From: an uncultured Desulfovibrio sp.
GTDB taxonomy: Bacteria; Desulfobacterota; Desulfovibrionia; Desulfovibrionales; Desulfovibrionaceae
Length of the DNA: 29,382 bases
Assembly: GCF_949282365.1 (NCBI RefSeq)
Contig: NZ_CASDOY010000029.1
Coordinates: 1-29,382, forward strand
Direction: 5' to 3'
Shown: piece by piece, positions 15,346 through 23,905 of the stretch
Numbering within the stretch: position 1 is the stretch's first letter
Layout: every line of letters starts with the position of its first letter
The notes under the pieces: model-generated
What the model was told of the DNA's origin: nothing
Database searches by the model: none
What the model saw: only the letters and a program-made list of their open reading frames with translations
Program-made: the position numbers and the translations under genes

Positions 15346-15451
15346 AAGACCTGCCGTGCCTCCTCCGCCCCCGCATCCCCTCTCGACAAGTCACGGGAGA
15401 GGATGGTAAAAAATCCCTTTCCCCATCCTGTCCCTGCAAGGAGATTTTCCC

Positions 15452-16897
15452 GTGTGCCAGAGTGATTTTCCCGTCTATCGCGGCCAGATGGAATATGTGT
15501 GCCTGCACTGCGGCCAGCGCTATCCCGGCGACAGCCTGCTCTACACCTGCCCGTCCTGCGGCGGCGTGTTCCTGCTGGAAAATACCAGGTTCGACGAACT
15601 GAAACAGCGCAGCGGCGAGCAGTGGCGCGAGCTCTTCGACCGCCGCGCCTCCACCCGCAGCACGGCCCTGCGCGGCATCTTCCGCTATTACGAGCTGCTG
15701 GCCCCCCTGCTGGACGAGGAAGACATCGTCTATCTGGGCGAAGGCCTGACCCCCATCGTGGAGGCCGCCCCGGCCCTGCGCGACCGTGTGGGCGTGCCCT
15801 TCGCCTACAAGAACGACGGCCAGAACCCCAGCGCCTCCTTCAAGGACCGCGGCATGGCCTGTGCCTTCAGCTATCTGAAATGGCTCTGCCGCCGCCACCA
15901 GTGGGACGAGGTGCTGACCGTCTGCGCCTCCACCGGCGACACGTCCGCCGCCGCGGCCCTGTACGCCTCCTATGTGGGTGCGCCCCTCAAGAGCGTGGTG
16001 CTGCTGCCCCACGGCAAGGTGACGCCGCAGCAGCTCTCCCAGCCCCTGGGCAGCGGCGCCACGGTGCTGGAACTGCCCGGCGTCTTCGACGACTGCATGA
16101 AGGTGGTGGAGCATCTGGCCGAGAACTACCGCGTGGCCCTGCTCAACTCCAAGAACAGCTGGCGCATCCTGGGCCAGGAATCCTACGCCTACGAGGTGGC
16201 CCAGTGGTACGGCTGGGACGTGTCCGGCCTGTGCATCTTCGTGCCCGTGGGCAATGCGGGCAACATCACGGCCGTCATGTCCGGCTTCCTCAAGATGCTG
16301 GAGCTGGGCCTCATCACCAGCCTGCCGCGCGTCTTCGGCGTGCAGAGCGAACACGCCGACCCGGTCTACCGCTACTATGCCGCGCCCAGGGACGCCCGCG
16401 TCTGGCAGCCCGTGACCGTGCAGCCCAGCGTGGCCCAGGCCGCCATGATCGGCAATCCCGTGTCCTTCCCGCGCGTGCAGCGCCTGGCCGAGAAGTTCAT
16501 GGAAAAGGGCGGCGAAAAGGCCTTCCAGGTGGTGCAGGTGACGGAACAGCAGATCATGGACGCCATGATCGTGGCCAACCGCCACGGCCATATCGCCTGC
16601 ACCCAGGGCGGCGAATGCCTGGCCGGTCTGGTCAACGCCCGCGCGCTGGGCCTGGTGGGCGATGACGAACACGCCGTGCTGGACGCCACGGCCCACGCCC
16701 TCAAGTTCTCGGGCTTCCAGGACATGTATTTCAACAACAGCTTCCCCGAAGCCTACGGCATCACGCCGCTGCCCGAGCTGGCCAACAAGCCCGAGCTGCT
16801 GCTGCCCGAAAGCGCCCGCGAAGGCAAGGACGTGGCCACCTTCGCCCGCCTGGGCGCCGACGCCGTGGTGGCCCGCCTGGGCCTGAGCCGCAAGTAG
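15452..16897 (+). CDS. thrC: Threonine synthase with N-terminal zinc ribbon
   Basis: A 481-residue PLP enzyme that converts O-phospho-L-homoserine to threonine. An N-terminal zinc ribbon has C17, C20, C33 and C36 (CLHCGQRYPGD...CPSCGG). The PLP lysine is K131 in SASFKDRGM. The substrate loop ASTGDTSAAAA and the PLP phosphate site VPVGNAGNITAV follow. The zinc-ribbon form is common in anaerobic and deltaproteobacterial ThrC. The start is GTG with AAGGAG at 15438-15443, 8 bases upstream. The leader holds a small hairpin (AGGATGG 15400-15406 with CCATCCT 15423-15429). No other threonine-pathway genes are in view. Confidence 0.94.
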   Translation: MCQSDFPVYRGQMEYVCLHCGQRYPGDSLLYTCPSCGGVFLLENTRFDELKQRSGEQWRELFDRRASTRSTALRGIFRYYELLAPLLDEEDIVYLGEGLTPIVEAAPALRDRVGVPFAYKNDGQNPSASFKDRGMACAFSYLKWLCRRHQWDEVLTVCASTGDTSAAAALYASYVGAPLKSVVLLPHGKVTPQQLSQPLGSGATVLELPGVFDDCMKVVEHLAENYRVALLNSKNSWRILGQESYAYEVAQWYGWDVSGLCIFVPVGNAGNITAVMSGFLKMLELGLITSLPRVFGVQSEHADPVYRYYAAPRDARVWQPVTVQPSVAQAAMIGNPVSFPRVQRLAEKFMEKGGEKAFQVVQVTEQQIMDAMIVANRHGHIACTQGGECLAGLVNARALGLVGDDEHAVLDATAHALKFSGFQDMYFNNSFPEAYGITPLPELANKPELLLPESAREGKDVATFARLGADAVVARLGLSRK

Positions 16898-16973
16898 ACC
16901 TTACCGGCACGGCGCCCTGCCCCGCCAGGGCCTGACCGGGAAAGGCCCCGCGCGGCGCGTCCGTGATCCGGCA

Positions 16974-17010
16974 TGAAAAACAGCCCCCTTCCTTCCGGGA
17001 GGGGGCTGTT
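16974..17010 (-). terminator. Intrinsic terminator of the acyl-CoA synthetase gene
   Basis: On the minus strand: AACAGCCCCCTCCC (17010-16997), a short loop, then GGGGGCTGTT followed by TTTT (16978-16975). It starts 23 bases after the synthetase stop. It could also weakly stop thrC transcripts from the other side. Confidence 0.9.
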
Positions 17011-17032
17011 GTCGTCCTTTGGCGGGCGGCCC

Positions 17033-18733
17033 TTAGGGCGCGGCCTTGGGTTCCGGTTCGGCCATGGCTTCGGGCCAGCGCTCGGCGGCCATCTCGCGCA
17101 GGCGGAACTTCTGGATCTTGCCGCTGGCGGTCAGGGGGAAGCCATCCACCACGGCGATGTAGCGCGGGATCTTGTACCAGGCGATCTTGCCGCGGCAGAA
17201 GGCGCGCACGTCCTCGGGCGCGATGGGCACGTCGGGCCGGGCGATGATGAAAGCGCCCACTTCCTCGCCATACTTGCGGCTGGGCACGGCCACCACCTGG
17301 ATGTCCAGCACGCCGGGCATGCCCATGAGGAATTCCTCGATCTCGCGCGGGTAGACGTTCTCGCCGCCGCGGATGATCATGTCCTTGATGCGGCCGGTGA
17401 CGCGCACATAGCCGTTCTCGTCCATGGTGCCCAGGTCGCCGGAATGCAGCCAGCCCTCTGGGCTGATGGTGCGGGCCGTTTCTTCGGGCATGTTGTAGTA
17501 GCCCTTCATGACGTTGTAGCCCCGGCAGAGGATCTCGCCCACCTGGCCGCGCGGCAGTTCCTCGCAGGTCTCGGGGTCGCCGATGCGCACTTCGATGCCG
17601 GGCATGGCGCAGCCCACGGTCTCGCAGCGCAGATGCAGGGGGTCATCGGGGTCGGACTGGGTCATCACCGGCGAGCCTTCGGTCAGGCCGTAGCAGATGG
17701 TGATGTCCTTCATGTACATGTCTTCCACCACGCGGCGCATGAGCGGCTCGGGACAGACGGAACCGGCCATGATGCCCGTGCGCAGGCTGGAGACGTCGAA
17801 ACGCTTGAACATCTTGTGTTCCAGCTCGGCCAGGAACATGGTGGGCACGCCGTACAGGGCCGTGCAGCGTTCGCTGTCCACGGCGGCCAGCACATGCAGG
17901 GGGTTGTAGGCCTCCAGGATGACCATGCAGGCCCCGTGGTTGACGCAGGCCGAGACGCCCAGCACGCAGCCGAAGCAGTGGAAGAGCGGCACGGGCAGGC
18001 AGACGCGGTCCTTGTCGGAGAAGCGCTGGTTGCGGCCGATCCAGTAACCGTTGAGCCCCACGCCCACATGGGTCAGCATGACGCCCTTGGGGAAGCCCGT
18101 GGTGCCGGAGGTGTACTGCATGTTGATGGCGTCCCAGGGGTCCAGGCTGTCCTGCCGGGCCTTGTACTCGGCATCGTCGGTCATGACGGACATGGACAGG
18201 ATCTCGGGCACGGAGTACATGCCGCGATGCTTTTCCGCGCCCAGGAAGCAGACGCGCCGCAGATGCGGCAGGCGCTGGAAACTGAGCTGGTCGCGGCTCT
18301 GGTAGCGCAGCTCGGGCGCCAGCTGGTAGAGCGTGTCGATGTAATCATGGTCGCGCAGGCTGTCCATGATGAAGATGTTTTCGCATTCCGACTGGTTGAG
18401 CAGATATTCCAGCTCATGCTCGCGGTAATTGGTGTTGACCGTGATCAGGATGGCCCCGATCTTGGCCGTGGCGAACTGCAGGGCCACCCAGTAGGGCACG
18501 TTGCTGGCCCAGACGGCCACCTTTTCCCCCTTCTGCACGCCCAGCGCCATGAGGCCCTTGGCGAACATGTCGACGGTATCGGCGAACTCGCGCCAGGTCT
18601 GGCGGTAGTTGCGGTCCGCGTAGACGATGGCCTCCTTGTCGGGGATGCGGGCCACCGTATCGTCCAGCACCTGGCCCAGGGTCTTTTCACGCAATTCGAA
18701 CAGCGCCTGGCGCTGGCGCACTTTCTCGTCCAT
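17033..18733 (-). CDS. AMP-binding acyl-CoA synthetase
   Basis: A 566-residue adenylate-forming ligase of the acyl-CoA synthetase (FadD/AcsA) superfamily, converting a carboxylic acid, ATP and CoA to acyl-CoA. Motifs in order: YTSGTTGFPKG (207-217, ATP-binding), the LFHCFG region, YGLTEGSPV (adenine contact), WLHSGDLGTMDENGY, GRIKDMIIRGGENVYPREIE (hinge) and the catalytic lysine in LTASGKIQK near the C terminus. Fatty, branched or aromatic acids are all possible substrates. The gene follows the XRE-cupin regulator gene on the same strand with a 56-base gap, so the two are probably one operon. GAGGA precedes the start. Confidence 0.94.
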   Translation of the reverse strand: MDEKVRQRQALFELREKTLGQVLDDTVARIPDKEAIVYADRNYRQTWREFADTVDMFAKGLMALGVQKGEKVAVWASNVPYWVALQFATAKIGAILITVNTNYREHELEYLLNQSECENIFIMDSLRDHDYIDTLYQLAPELRYQSRDQLSFQRLPHLRRVCFLGAEKHRGMYSVPEILSMSVMTDDAEYKARQDSLDPWDAINMQYTSGTTGFPKGVMLTHVGVGLNGYWIGRNQRFSDKDRVCLPVPLFHCFGCVLGVSACVNHGACMVILEAYNPLHVLAAVDSERCTALYGVPTMFLAELEHKMFKRFDVSSLRTGIMAGSVCPEPLMRRVVEDMYMKDITICYGLTEGSPVMTQSDPDDPLHLRCETVGCAMPGIEVRIGDPETCEELPRGQVGEILCRGYNVMKGYYNMPEETARTISPEGWLHSGDLGTMDENGYVRVTGRIKDMIIRGGENVYPREIEEFLMGMPGVLDIQVVAVPSRKYGEEVGAFIIARPDVPIAPEDVRAFCRGKIAWYKIPRYIAVVDGFPLTASGKIQKFRLREMAAERWPEAMAEPEPKAAP

Positions 18734-18789
18734 GGATCATCCTCGTCTGCCGCGCGGGGCGCGGGCTGCTGTGCTCGAAAGGGCGGGGG

Positions 18790-19362
18790 CTACGGCGTAT
18801 AGGTCACGGCCAGGATCTGGGCCGGATCGTCGCCGTGCGCGCCCACATAGTGGGGGACGATGGAGTTGTAGTAGATGGTCTCGCCGGCCTTGAGGTAGAA
18901 GGTCTCGCGGCCGTAGACCACCATCAGCTCGCCCTTGAGCACCAGGATGAACTCCTCGCCCTGGTGCGAGATGGTCTTGCGCTCGGCATCCTGCTCGGGA
19001 TAGATCTCGATGAAAAAAGGCTCCATGTTGCGGTCGCTCTTGCCCTTGCCCAGCGCCTGGTAGATGTAGCTGGAACGGGGGGTGCGGCCGGTGTGCAGGG
19101 CGGGGTCCACGCTGCCCAGCTGGTCGATGCGGGAGATGATGGGATCGCGGGTGAACTGGTCGTCCAGGAAGGTCCCCAGACGCACGCCCAGCGAACGGGC
19201 CACCTTCTGCAGGGGCCCGATGGTGGGGTAGATCTCGTCATTTTCCATGCGTTCCAGAAAATTGACGGTCAGCCCCGTATTCTGGGACAGGGTCTCAAGA
19301 TCGACGTTCCTTTCCTCGCGGAACGTGCGGATGCGCTTACCGACACTGCTTTTTCCGGCCAT
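18790..19362 (-). CDS. XRE-family regulator with C-terminal cupin domain
   Basis: A 190-residue transcription factor. Residues about 7-65 form a helix-turn-helix (VGKRIRTFREERNVDLETLS, then GLTVNFLERMEN). The second half is a cupin fold (SHQGEEFILVLKGELMVVYG and KAGETIYYNSIVPHYVGAHG), likely a small-molecule sensor. The start at 19362 has AGGAGA upstream; the much longer open frame beyond it is the shadow of hypF. It is divergent from hypF (138 bases) and lies just upstream of the acyl-CoA synthetase gene. By analogy with other XRE-cupin/CoA-ligase pairs, it may control the synthetase in response to its acid or acyl-CoA, which is inference. Confidence 0.93.
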   Translation of the reverse strand: MAGKSSVGKRIRTFREERNVDLETLSQNTGLTVNFLERMENDEIYPTIGPLQKVARSLGVRLGTFLDDQFTRDPIISRIDQLGSVDPALHTGRTPRSSYIYQALGKGKSDRNMEPFFIEIYPEQDAERKTISHQGEEFILVLKGELMVVYGRETFYLKAGETIYYNSIVPHYVGAHGDDPAQILAVTYTP

Positions 19363-19422
19363 GTCTGTCTCCTGTTGCAGCCTGTGCAGAAAAACCAAGG
19401 GATGAAAAGTGTCCTGAAAAAT

Positions 19423-19461
19423 ATCATAAAGTCTTGGGGCCCCGCAAGGCGGCAGTCCGCC
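19423..19461. promoter_or_regulatory. Possible operator/promoter region between the XRE-cupin gene and hypF
   Basis: A -10-like TATGAT on the minus strand (19428-19423), a palindrome GGGGCCCC (19436-19443) and a hairpin GGCGG/CCGCC (19448-19461) lie within 40 bases. No good -35 is seen. This is a candidate site for autoregulation. Confidence 0.25.
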
Positions 19462-19500
19462 TCGTAGCGCAAAGGCGAAAAATAGGTTAGGTTCGTTGCC

Positions 19501-22059
19501 ATGACACAGCGCAAACGTGCGGCCCTGCTGGCCGCGGGACAGGTCCAGGGCGTGGGCTTCCGGCCCTTCATCTATCGGCTGGCCGTGGAAGGCGGCCTTT
19601 CCGGCAGCGTGGGCAATACCTCGGACGGGGTGCGCATCGAGGTGCAGGGCAGCCCGCAGGCCGTGGACGGCTTCGCCCTGCGCCTGCGCCGCGAACTGCC
19701 GCCCCTGGCCCGGCTCACCCGGCTGGACGTCAGCGAGATCGCGCCCGTGGACGACGAGACGGATTTCGTCATCGTGGCCAGCCACGGCCATGCCGGGCAC
19801 AGCGTGCTGGTCAGCCCCGATGTGGGCATCTGCGAGGACTGCCTGCGCGACATGCACACCCCCGGCGATCCGCGCTTCGGCTATGCCTTCACCAACTGCA
19901 CCAATTGCGGGCCGCGCTACACCATCACCCGTTCCATCCCCTACGACCGCGCCACCACCAGCATGGCCTGCTTCCCCTTCTGCCCGCGCTGCGAGGCCGA
20001 ATACCGCGACCCGCTGGACCGGCGCTTCCACGCCCAGCCCGTGGCCTGCCCGCAATGCGGGCCGCGCCTCTGGCTGGTGGACAATCCCCTGCTGCCGCCC
20101 GGCGGCGTCCTGCCCCCGGCCGGCGCCTCCCGGAGCCTGCCCGACGGCTGGCCCGGCCCGGACACCGCCCCCGGCCCGGCCGCCATGCGGGATGCCGTGG
20201 CGCGGACGGCCGCCCTGCTGCATGCCGGGCGCCTGGTGGCCCTCAAGGGCCTGGGCGGCTTCCAGCTGGCCTGCGACGCCCGCGATGCCCGCAGCGTGGC
20301 CCTGCTGCGCCTGCGCAAGCACCGGCCGCACAAGCCCCTGGCCCTGATGGTGCCCGATCTGGCCACGGCGCGGGAGCTGTGCCGCCTGGCCCCGGAACAC
20401 GAGGCCCTGCTGCTCTGCCCGGAAAAACCCATCGTGCTCTGCCCGGCCCGGGCCGGCGTCCTGCCGCGCGCCATCGCCCCGGATACGGCCCACATCGGCC
20501 TCATGCTGCCCTACACGCCTCTGCACGCCGTGCTTTTCGACGAGCTGTGCCGCCTGGCCGCCGGGGCCGGGGAGCCCGCGCCGGTGCTGGTCATGACCTC
20601 GGCCAATGCCAGCGGCGAGCCCATCTGCCTGGGCAACCGCGAGGCCCTGCGCCGTCTGGCGCATCTGGCCGACGCCTGGCTGCTGCACGACCGCGACATC
20701 CTGGTGCGCGTGGACGACAGCGTGGCCGGGGTGCGTCCCCTGCCCCACGACGGACAAAAGGCCCCGGGCGCGGCGCCCTTCTTCTACCGCCGGGCGCGCG
20801 GCTATGTGCCCCGTCCGGTCATGCTGCCCGAAGCCTGGGGCGCGGACCTGCCCTGCGTGCTGGGCGCGGGCGGCGAGCTCAAGGCCACGCTCTGCCTGAC
20901 GCGCGGCAACGAGGCCTTCGTGAGCCAGCATGTGGGCGATCTGGAGAACGCCCCCACCTTCGGCTTTTACGAGGAGGTGGCCCGCCACCTGCAGGAGCTG
21001 CTGGAAGTGCGGCCCGCCGCCGTGGTCTGCGACCTGCACCCGGATTTCCTCTCCGCCCGCCATGCCGCGGAACTGGCCCGGCGCGAGGGCCTGCCCCTCT
21101 GGCGTCTGCAGCACCACGCGGCGCACGCGGCCTCGGTGCTCACCGAACACGGCCATACCGGCCCGGCCCTGGCCCTGACACTGGACGGTACCGGCCTGGG
21201 CACGGACGGCAGCATCTGGGGCGGTGAACTGCTGCGCATGGAACTGGACGTCCCCCGCTGGCAACGGCTGGGGCGGCTGGCCCCCTTCCGCCTGCCCGGC
21301 GGCGAGGCCGCCATCCGCGAACCCTGGCGCATGGCCCTGGGCCTGGCCCTGCAGTGCGGGGCCGATCCCCGGCGCCTGACAGGCCTGTGGACGGCCCTGC
21401 CCGAACCCGCGCCGGAGGCGGGCGACGTCCTGCGCGCCCCGCAGACGGCGGCCGTGGCGGCCGTGAGCGAGCTGTGGCGACGTGGCCTCAACTGCCCGGC
21501 CACCTCCAGCGCCGGACGTCTGTTCGATGCCGTGGCCGCCGCGCTGGGCCTGTGCACGCACATCAGCTATGAAGGCCAGGCCGCCATCCGGCTGGAGGAC
21601 GCCGCGGCCCGCAGCGCCCTGCCGGAACAGTGGTGGCGCATGGCACCGGGAGAACCGCTGGCCCCGCAGCCCGCGCACGACCTGCTGCCCGCTCCGCCCC
21701 TGGACGTGGAGGACGGGCTCCTGCAGCTGGACAGCGCGGCCCTGTTCGCCGCCGTGCTGGACGCGCGGGACCGTCTGCCTGCGGAAGACGTGGCGGCCCG
21801 CTTCCACTGGGAGCTGGCCCGGGGCTTCGCGGCCCTGGCCGCCCGCGCCGCCCGCGAGACCGGCATCCCTGTGGTGGGCCTTTCCGGCGGGGTCATGCAG
21901 AACGCCCTGCTGGCGCGCCTGCTGCCGCTCCTGCTCACGGCGCACGGGCTCACGCCCCTCTGCCAGCAGGAAGTGCCGCCCGGGGACGGCGGCATCTCGT
22001 TGGGACAGGCCGCCTGGGCCCAGGCCTGTTTGCGGGCCGGGCTGCCGCCGGAGGTGTAA
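19501..22059 (+). CDS. hypF: Carbamoyltransferase HypF, [NiFe]-hydrogenase maturation
   Basis: An 852-residue HypF, which makes the carbamoyl group that HypE turns into the cyanide ligand of [NiFe] hydrogenase. Domains in order: an N-terminal acylphosphatase-like domain (AGQVQGVGFRPF, R21), paired zinc fingers with C111/C114, C133/C136, C161/C164 and C183/C186, a YrdC-like domain (KGLGGFQLACDA, LRKHRPHKPLALMV), and a Kae1/TobZ-like carbamoyltransferase domain (HHAAHAASVLTEHG, LDGTGLGTDGSIWGGE, GLSGGVMQN). It is somewhat longer than the common ~750 residues, through insertions in the YrdC and C-terminal parts. The ribosome binding site is weak. No hydrogenase or other hyp gene is in the window. 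The 3' end converges on the CoiA-like gene with a 17-base gap and no visible terminator. Confidence 0.97.
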   Translation: MTQRKRAALLAAGQVQGVGFRPFIYRLAVEGGLSGSVGNTSDGVRIEVQGSPQAVDGFALRLRRELPPLARLTRLDVSEIAPVDDETDFVIVASHGHAGHSVLVSPDVGICEDCLRDMHTPGDPRFGYAFTNCTNCGPRYTITRSIPYDRATTSMACFPFCPRCEAEYRDPLDRRFHAQPVACPQCGPRLWLVDNPLLPPGGVLPPAGASRSLPDGWPGPDTAPGPAAMRDAVARTAALLHAGRLVALKGLGGFQLACDARDARSVALLRLRKHRPHKPLALMVPDLATARELCRLAPEHEALLLCPEKPIVLCPARAGVLPRAIAPDTAHIGLMLPYTPLHAVLFDELCRLAAGAGEPAPVLVMTSANASGEPICLGNREALRRLAHLADAWLLHDRDILVRVDDSVAGVRPLPHDGQKAPGAAPFFYRRARGYVPRPVMLPEAWGADLPCVLGAGGELKATLCLTRGNEAFVSQHVGDLENAPTFGFYEEVARHLQELLEVRPAAVVCDLHPDFLSARHAAELARREGLPLWRLQHHAAHAASVLTEHGHTGPALALTLDGTGLGTDGSIWGGELLRMELDVPRWQRLGRLAPFRLPGGEAAIREPWRMALGLALQCGADPRRLTGLWTALPEPAPEAGDVLRAPQTAAVAAVSELWRRGLNCPATSSAGRLFDAVAAALGLCTHISYEGQAAIRLEDAAARSALPEQWWRMAPGEPLAPQPAHDLLPAPPLDVEDGLLQLDSAALFAAVLDARDRLPAEDVAARFHWELARGFAALAARAARETGIPVVGLSGGVMQNALLARLLPLLLTAHGLTPLCQQEVPPGDGGISLGQAAWAQACLRAGLPPEV

Positions 22060-22076
22060 GGCTATTTTGCACTATA

Positions 22077-22943
22077 TCAGCCCTGACGGGAACGGCCACC
22101 TATTTTGCGCTTTCCACCTTTATAATAATATCTTTTCTTATATGGAAATCGTTTTCCAAAATATTGATAAGCACAACTAGGATGTACTAGGCGATGAGTA
22201 GCTCTGTTTGATTTAATAAACAATATAATTTTATCTATTATAAGTTCAATTTTTTTATACAGTTCGCCATTTTTTATTAAAGATATAAAATCATTCTTAA
22301 AGAAAAATGTACAACAATAGTGTTTATGATTTTCAAATAAAATACAAAATAAACATGGCATAATCTCATAACATACGCCATTTACATCATGTGGTGCCAT
22401 CCAATAGCCAATATCAAGTACAACTGGAACAGAAGTAACTGGAATCCATTTTTCTGGAAAAAATTTATCAGGAAATAAAATAATACTTGATTTTAATATA
22501 TCTATATTATGATTTTTAATATAAGACAAACATCGCTGACAATCGCGCTTACTCTGCACACAATCCACGACCCATACCATTTGCCTGCCATCTTGGGAAT
22601 AAAATTGTTCCCGTGCACACCGCTCCTCAGGGGCGATAGAAGAGTGTTGGAATTCCACAACAAGATTGTGTTCCGTCAGAATGTCGGCGATATGTTTTTC
22701 GCCGCTCTGCGCATCCTTCAGGATGCGTTCCTGCCATGCTTCAGGAAAACAGTTTTTCCAGCCAAGGTGCCAGTCCGTCTCCTTTCCTGTGGCCCAAGTA
22801 TCGGAGCATTGTCGTTTATGCGCCCAGTGATGGGCTTTCTTTTCCCCGCACTTGGCTAAAACAGGTGCGCCACATTCAGGGCAAACCCCTGTCAGCCCTT
22901 TTTCTGCTATACGCCTTTGACCATCCACCAGAGCAAAACGCAT
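22077..22943 (-). CDS. CoiA-like PD-(D/E)XK nuclease family protein
   Basis: A 288-residue protein resembling the competence CoiA-like family. The N-terminal region has CPEC (21-24) and KKAHHWAHKRQC, a likely zinc-binding module. The nuclease core then reads DWHLGWKNCFPE, HIADI (D87) and VVEFQHSSI (E97, Q99), then EERCAREQFY and WVVD, the order seen in CoiA-like nucleases. Residues ~150-288 are not recognised and are rich in Lys, Ile, Phe, Tyr and Cys, ending in a basic tail. The 3' half of the gene is much more AT-rich than anything else in the window, which suggests acquisition by transfer. The start has GGAGGG upstream; ATGs further upstream lack one. No competence genes are nearby, so a role in DNA uptake is not supported by context. 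Confidence 0.8.
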   Translation of the reverse strand: MRFALVDGQRRIAEKGLTGVCPECGAPVLAKCGEKKAHHWAHKRQCSDTWATGKETDWHLGWKNCFPEAWQERILKDAQSGEKHIADILTEHNLVVEFQHSSIAPEERCAREQFYSQDGRQMVWVVDCVQSKRDCQRCLSYIKNHNIDILKSSIILFPDKFFPEKWIPVTSVPVVLDIGYWMAPHDVNGVCYEIMPCLFCILFENHKHYCCTFFFKNDFISLIKNGELYKKIELIIDKIILFIKSNRATHRLVHPSCAYQYFGKRFPYKKRYYYKGGKRKIGGRSRQG

Positions 22944-22960
22944 ACTCCCTCCGCAAAATC

Positions 22961-23041
22961 TAAGCCCAAGTAAGCCCATTCCTGTAAGTCTACATGATGA
23001 AAAAATAGCGGGCAATAGATGCTGCACATACTATAAGCCCA
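22961..23041. repeat. Three direct copies of TAAGCCCA upstream of the CoiA-like gene
   Basis: TAAGCCCA occurs at 22961, 22971 and 23034. The first two are exactly 10 bases apart, close to one helical turn, and lie 18-36 bases before the CoiA-like start. This could be an operator. The 275 bases between this gene and the tRNA gene hold no other gene that I can support. Confidence 0.4.
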
Positions 23042-23176
23042 TCCCTTTCCCTAGCGCCTGACTCCTCGTCACGCGCATCCCTACACGAACAGTTTTCCCC
23101 TTACTATCCTTGTTTTATATTTATCATATTGAAATAAAATGATAAAAAAGAAAAAATGCTTTTTTGGCTTTTTTCG

Positions 23177-23205
23177 TTGACAGGCCCGGGCTTTTTGGGC
23201 AGTAT
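23177..23205 (+). promoter_or_regulatory. Sigma-70 promoter of the tRNA-Ala gene
   Basis: A perfect -35 TTGACA (23177-23182), a 17-base spacer and a -10 CAGTAT (23200-23205) that keeps the A2, A5 and T6 positions. Transcription would begin about 7 bases before the tRNA. Confidence 0.7.
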
Positions 23206-23218
23206 GCATTTCTGCCGA

Positions 23219-23294
<76 letters not shown>

Positions 23295-23890
23295 GAATGG
23301 AAATCAGGGTTTCCGGGCTGCCGCTCCGTTATGGCGGCAGACGACGAGCCCGCCAGACATGCCGCGTCCCTGTCCCATCCCCGACGCGGCGACAGATCCC
23401 TGCCCGCTTCCATCCCGTCCCGCCTTGCCGCCACCTCTCCGTTCCGGCTCCGGTCCGATGCGGGGCCCCGCTCCCCGTCCTGCTCCCGGCCCCCGTGCAG
23501 GTGCAAGACCCGCTGTCGCGGCGTCCGCTTCCTTTTCCTCCCGCTCCCTGCCCGCCTTACCGCCGCCTGCCAGGGCACGGATGCGACGTCCGCCCCCTGT
23601 CCGTCCCGCTCCCTGCCCGTCCTGTCGCCCTGCGCTGGCCGTCAGTATCCCCGCCGTCCCCCCGGCGCTCCGTCCCTCCAGCCAGGAGACAGCCGCCTGC
23701 ATCTGCGGATGCGCCTTCCCCGCCGCCCTCCGGCCTTCCGGCACGTTCCCGTCTTCCGGCGCGCATGGCAGGCATGTAACGCTTTGTGACATTCCCGGGA
23801 CAGGGGCCGTACGGCGTTGCCCTTTTTCCCTTAGCGCGTTACTAGGAAGGAAAGGAGCTGTCTTTTTCATGGGATAGCAGGCACATCAAT
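23295..23890. other. C-rich, purine-poor gap without a recognised gene
   Basis: About 600 bases between the tRNA and the secreted propeller gene. I counted 113 purines in the 360 bases of 23401-23760, so this strand is nearly 70 percent pyrimidine, mostly C. Open frames on both strands give low-complexity Arg/Gly/Pro/Ala sequence and are probably not genes. A C-rich, G-poor transcript would suit Rho-dependent termination after the tRNA. Confidence 0.45.
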
Positions 23891-23905
23891 CGAAGGAGGA
23901 AGATG

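Noticed and set aside
19363..21945. Minus-strand open frame that would extend the XRE-cupin protein by 861 residues
   Set aside because: It is antisense to hypF with low-complexity translation. The regulator has a good start and ribosome binding site at 19362.
22961..23041. TAAGCCCA copies as a CRISPR or plasmid iteron array
   Set aside because: Only three 8-base copies with unequal spacing, no cas or replication gene; an operator is the simpler reading.
23304..23870. Minus-strand open frame of 188 codons in the C-rich gap
   Set aside because: The translation is Gly/Arg/Ala-rich low complexity caused by the pyrimidine skew. No ribosome binding site or family resemblance.
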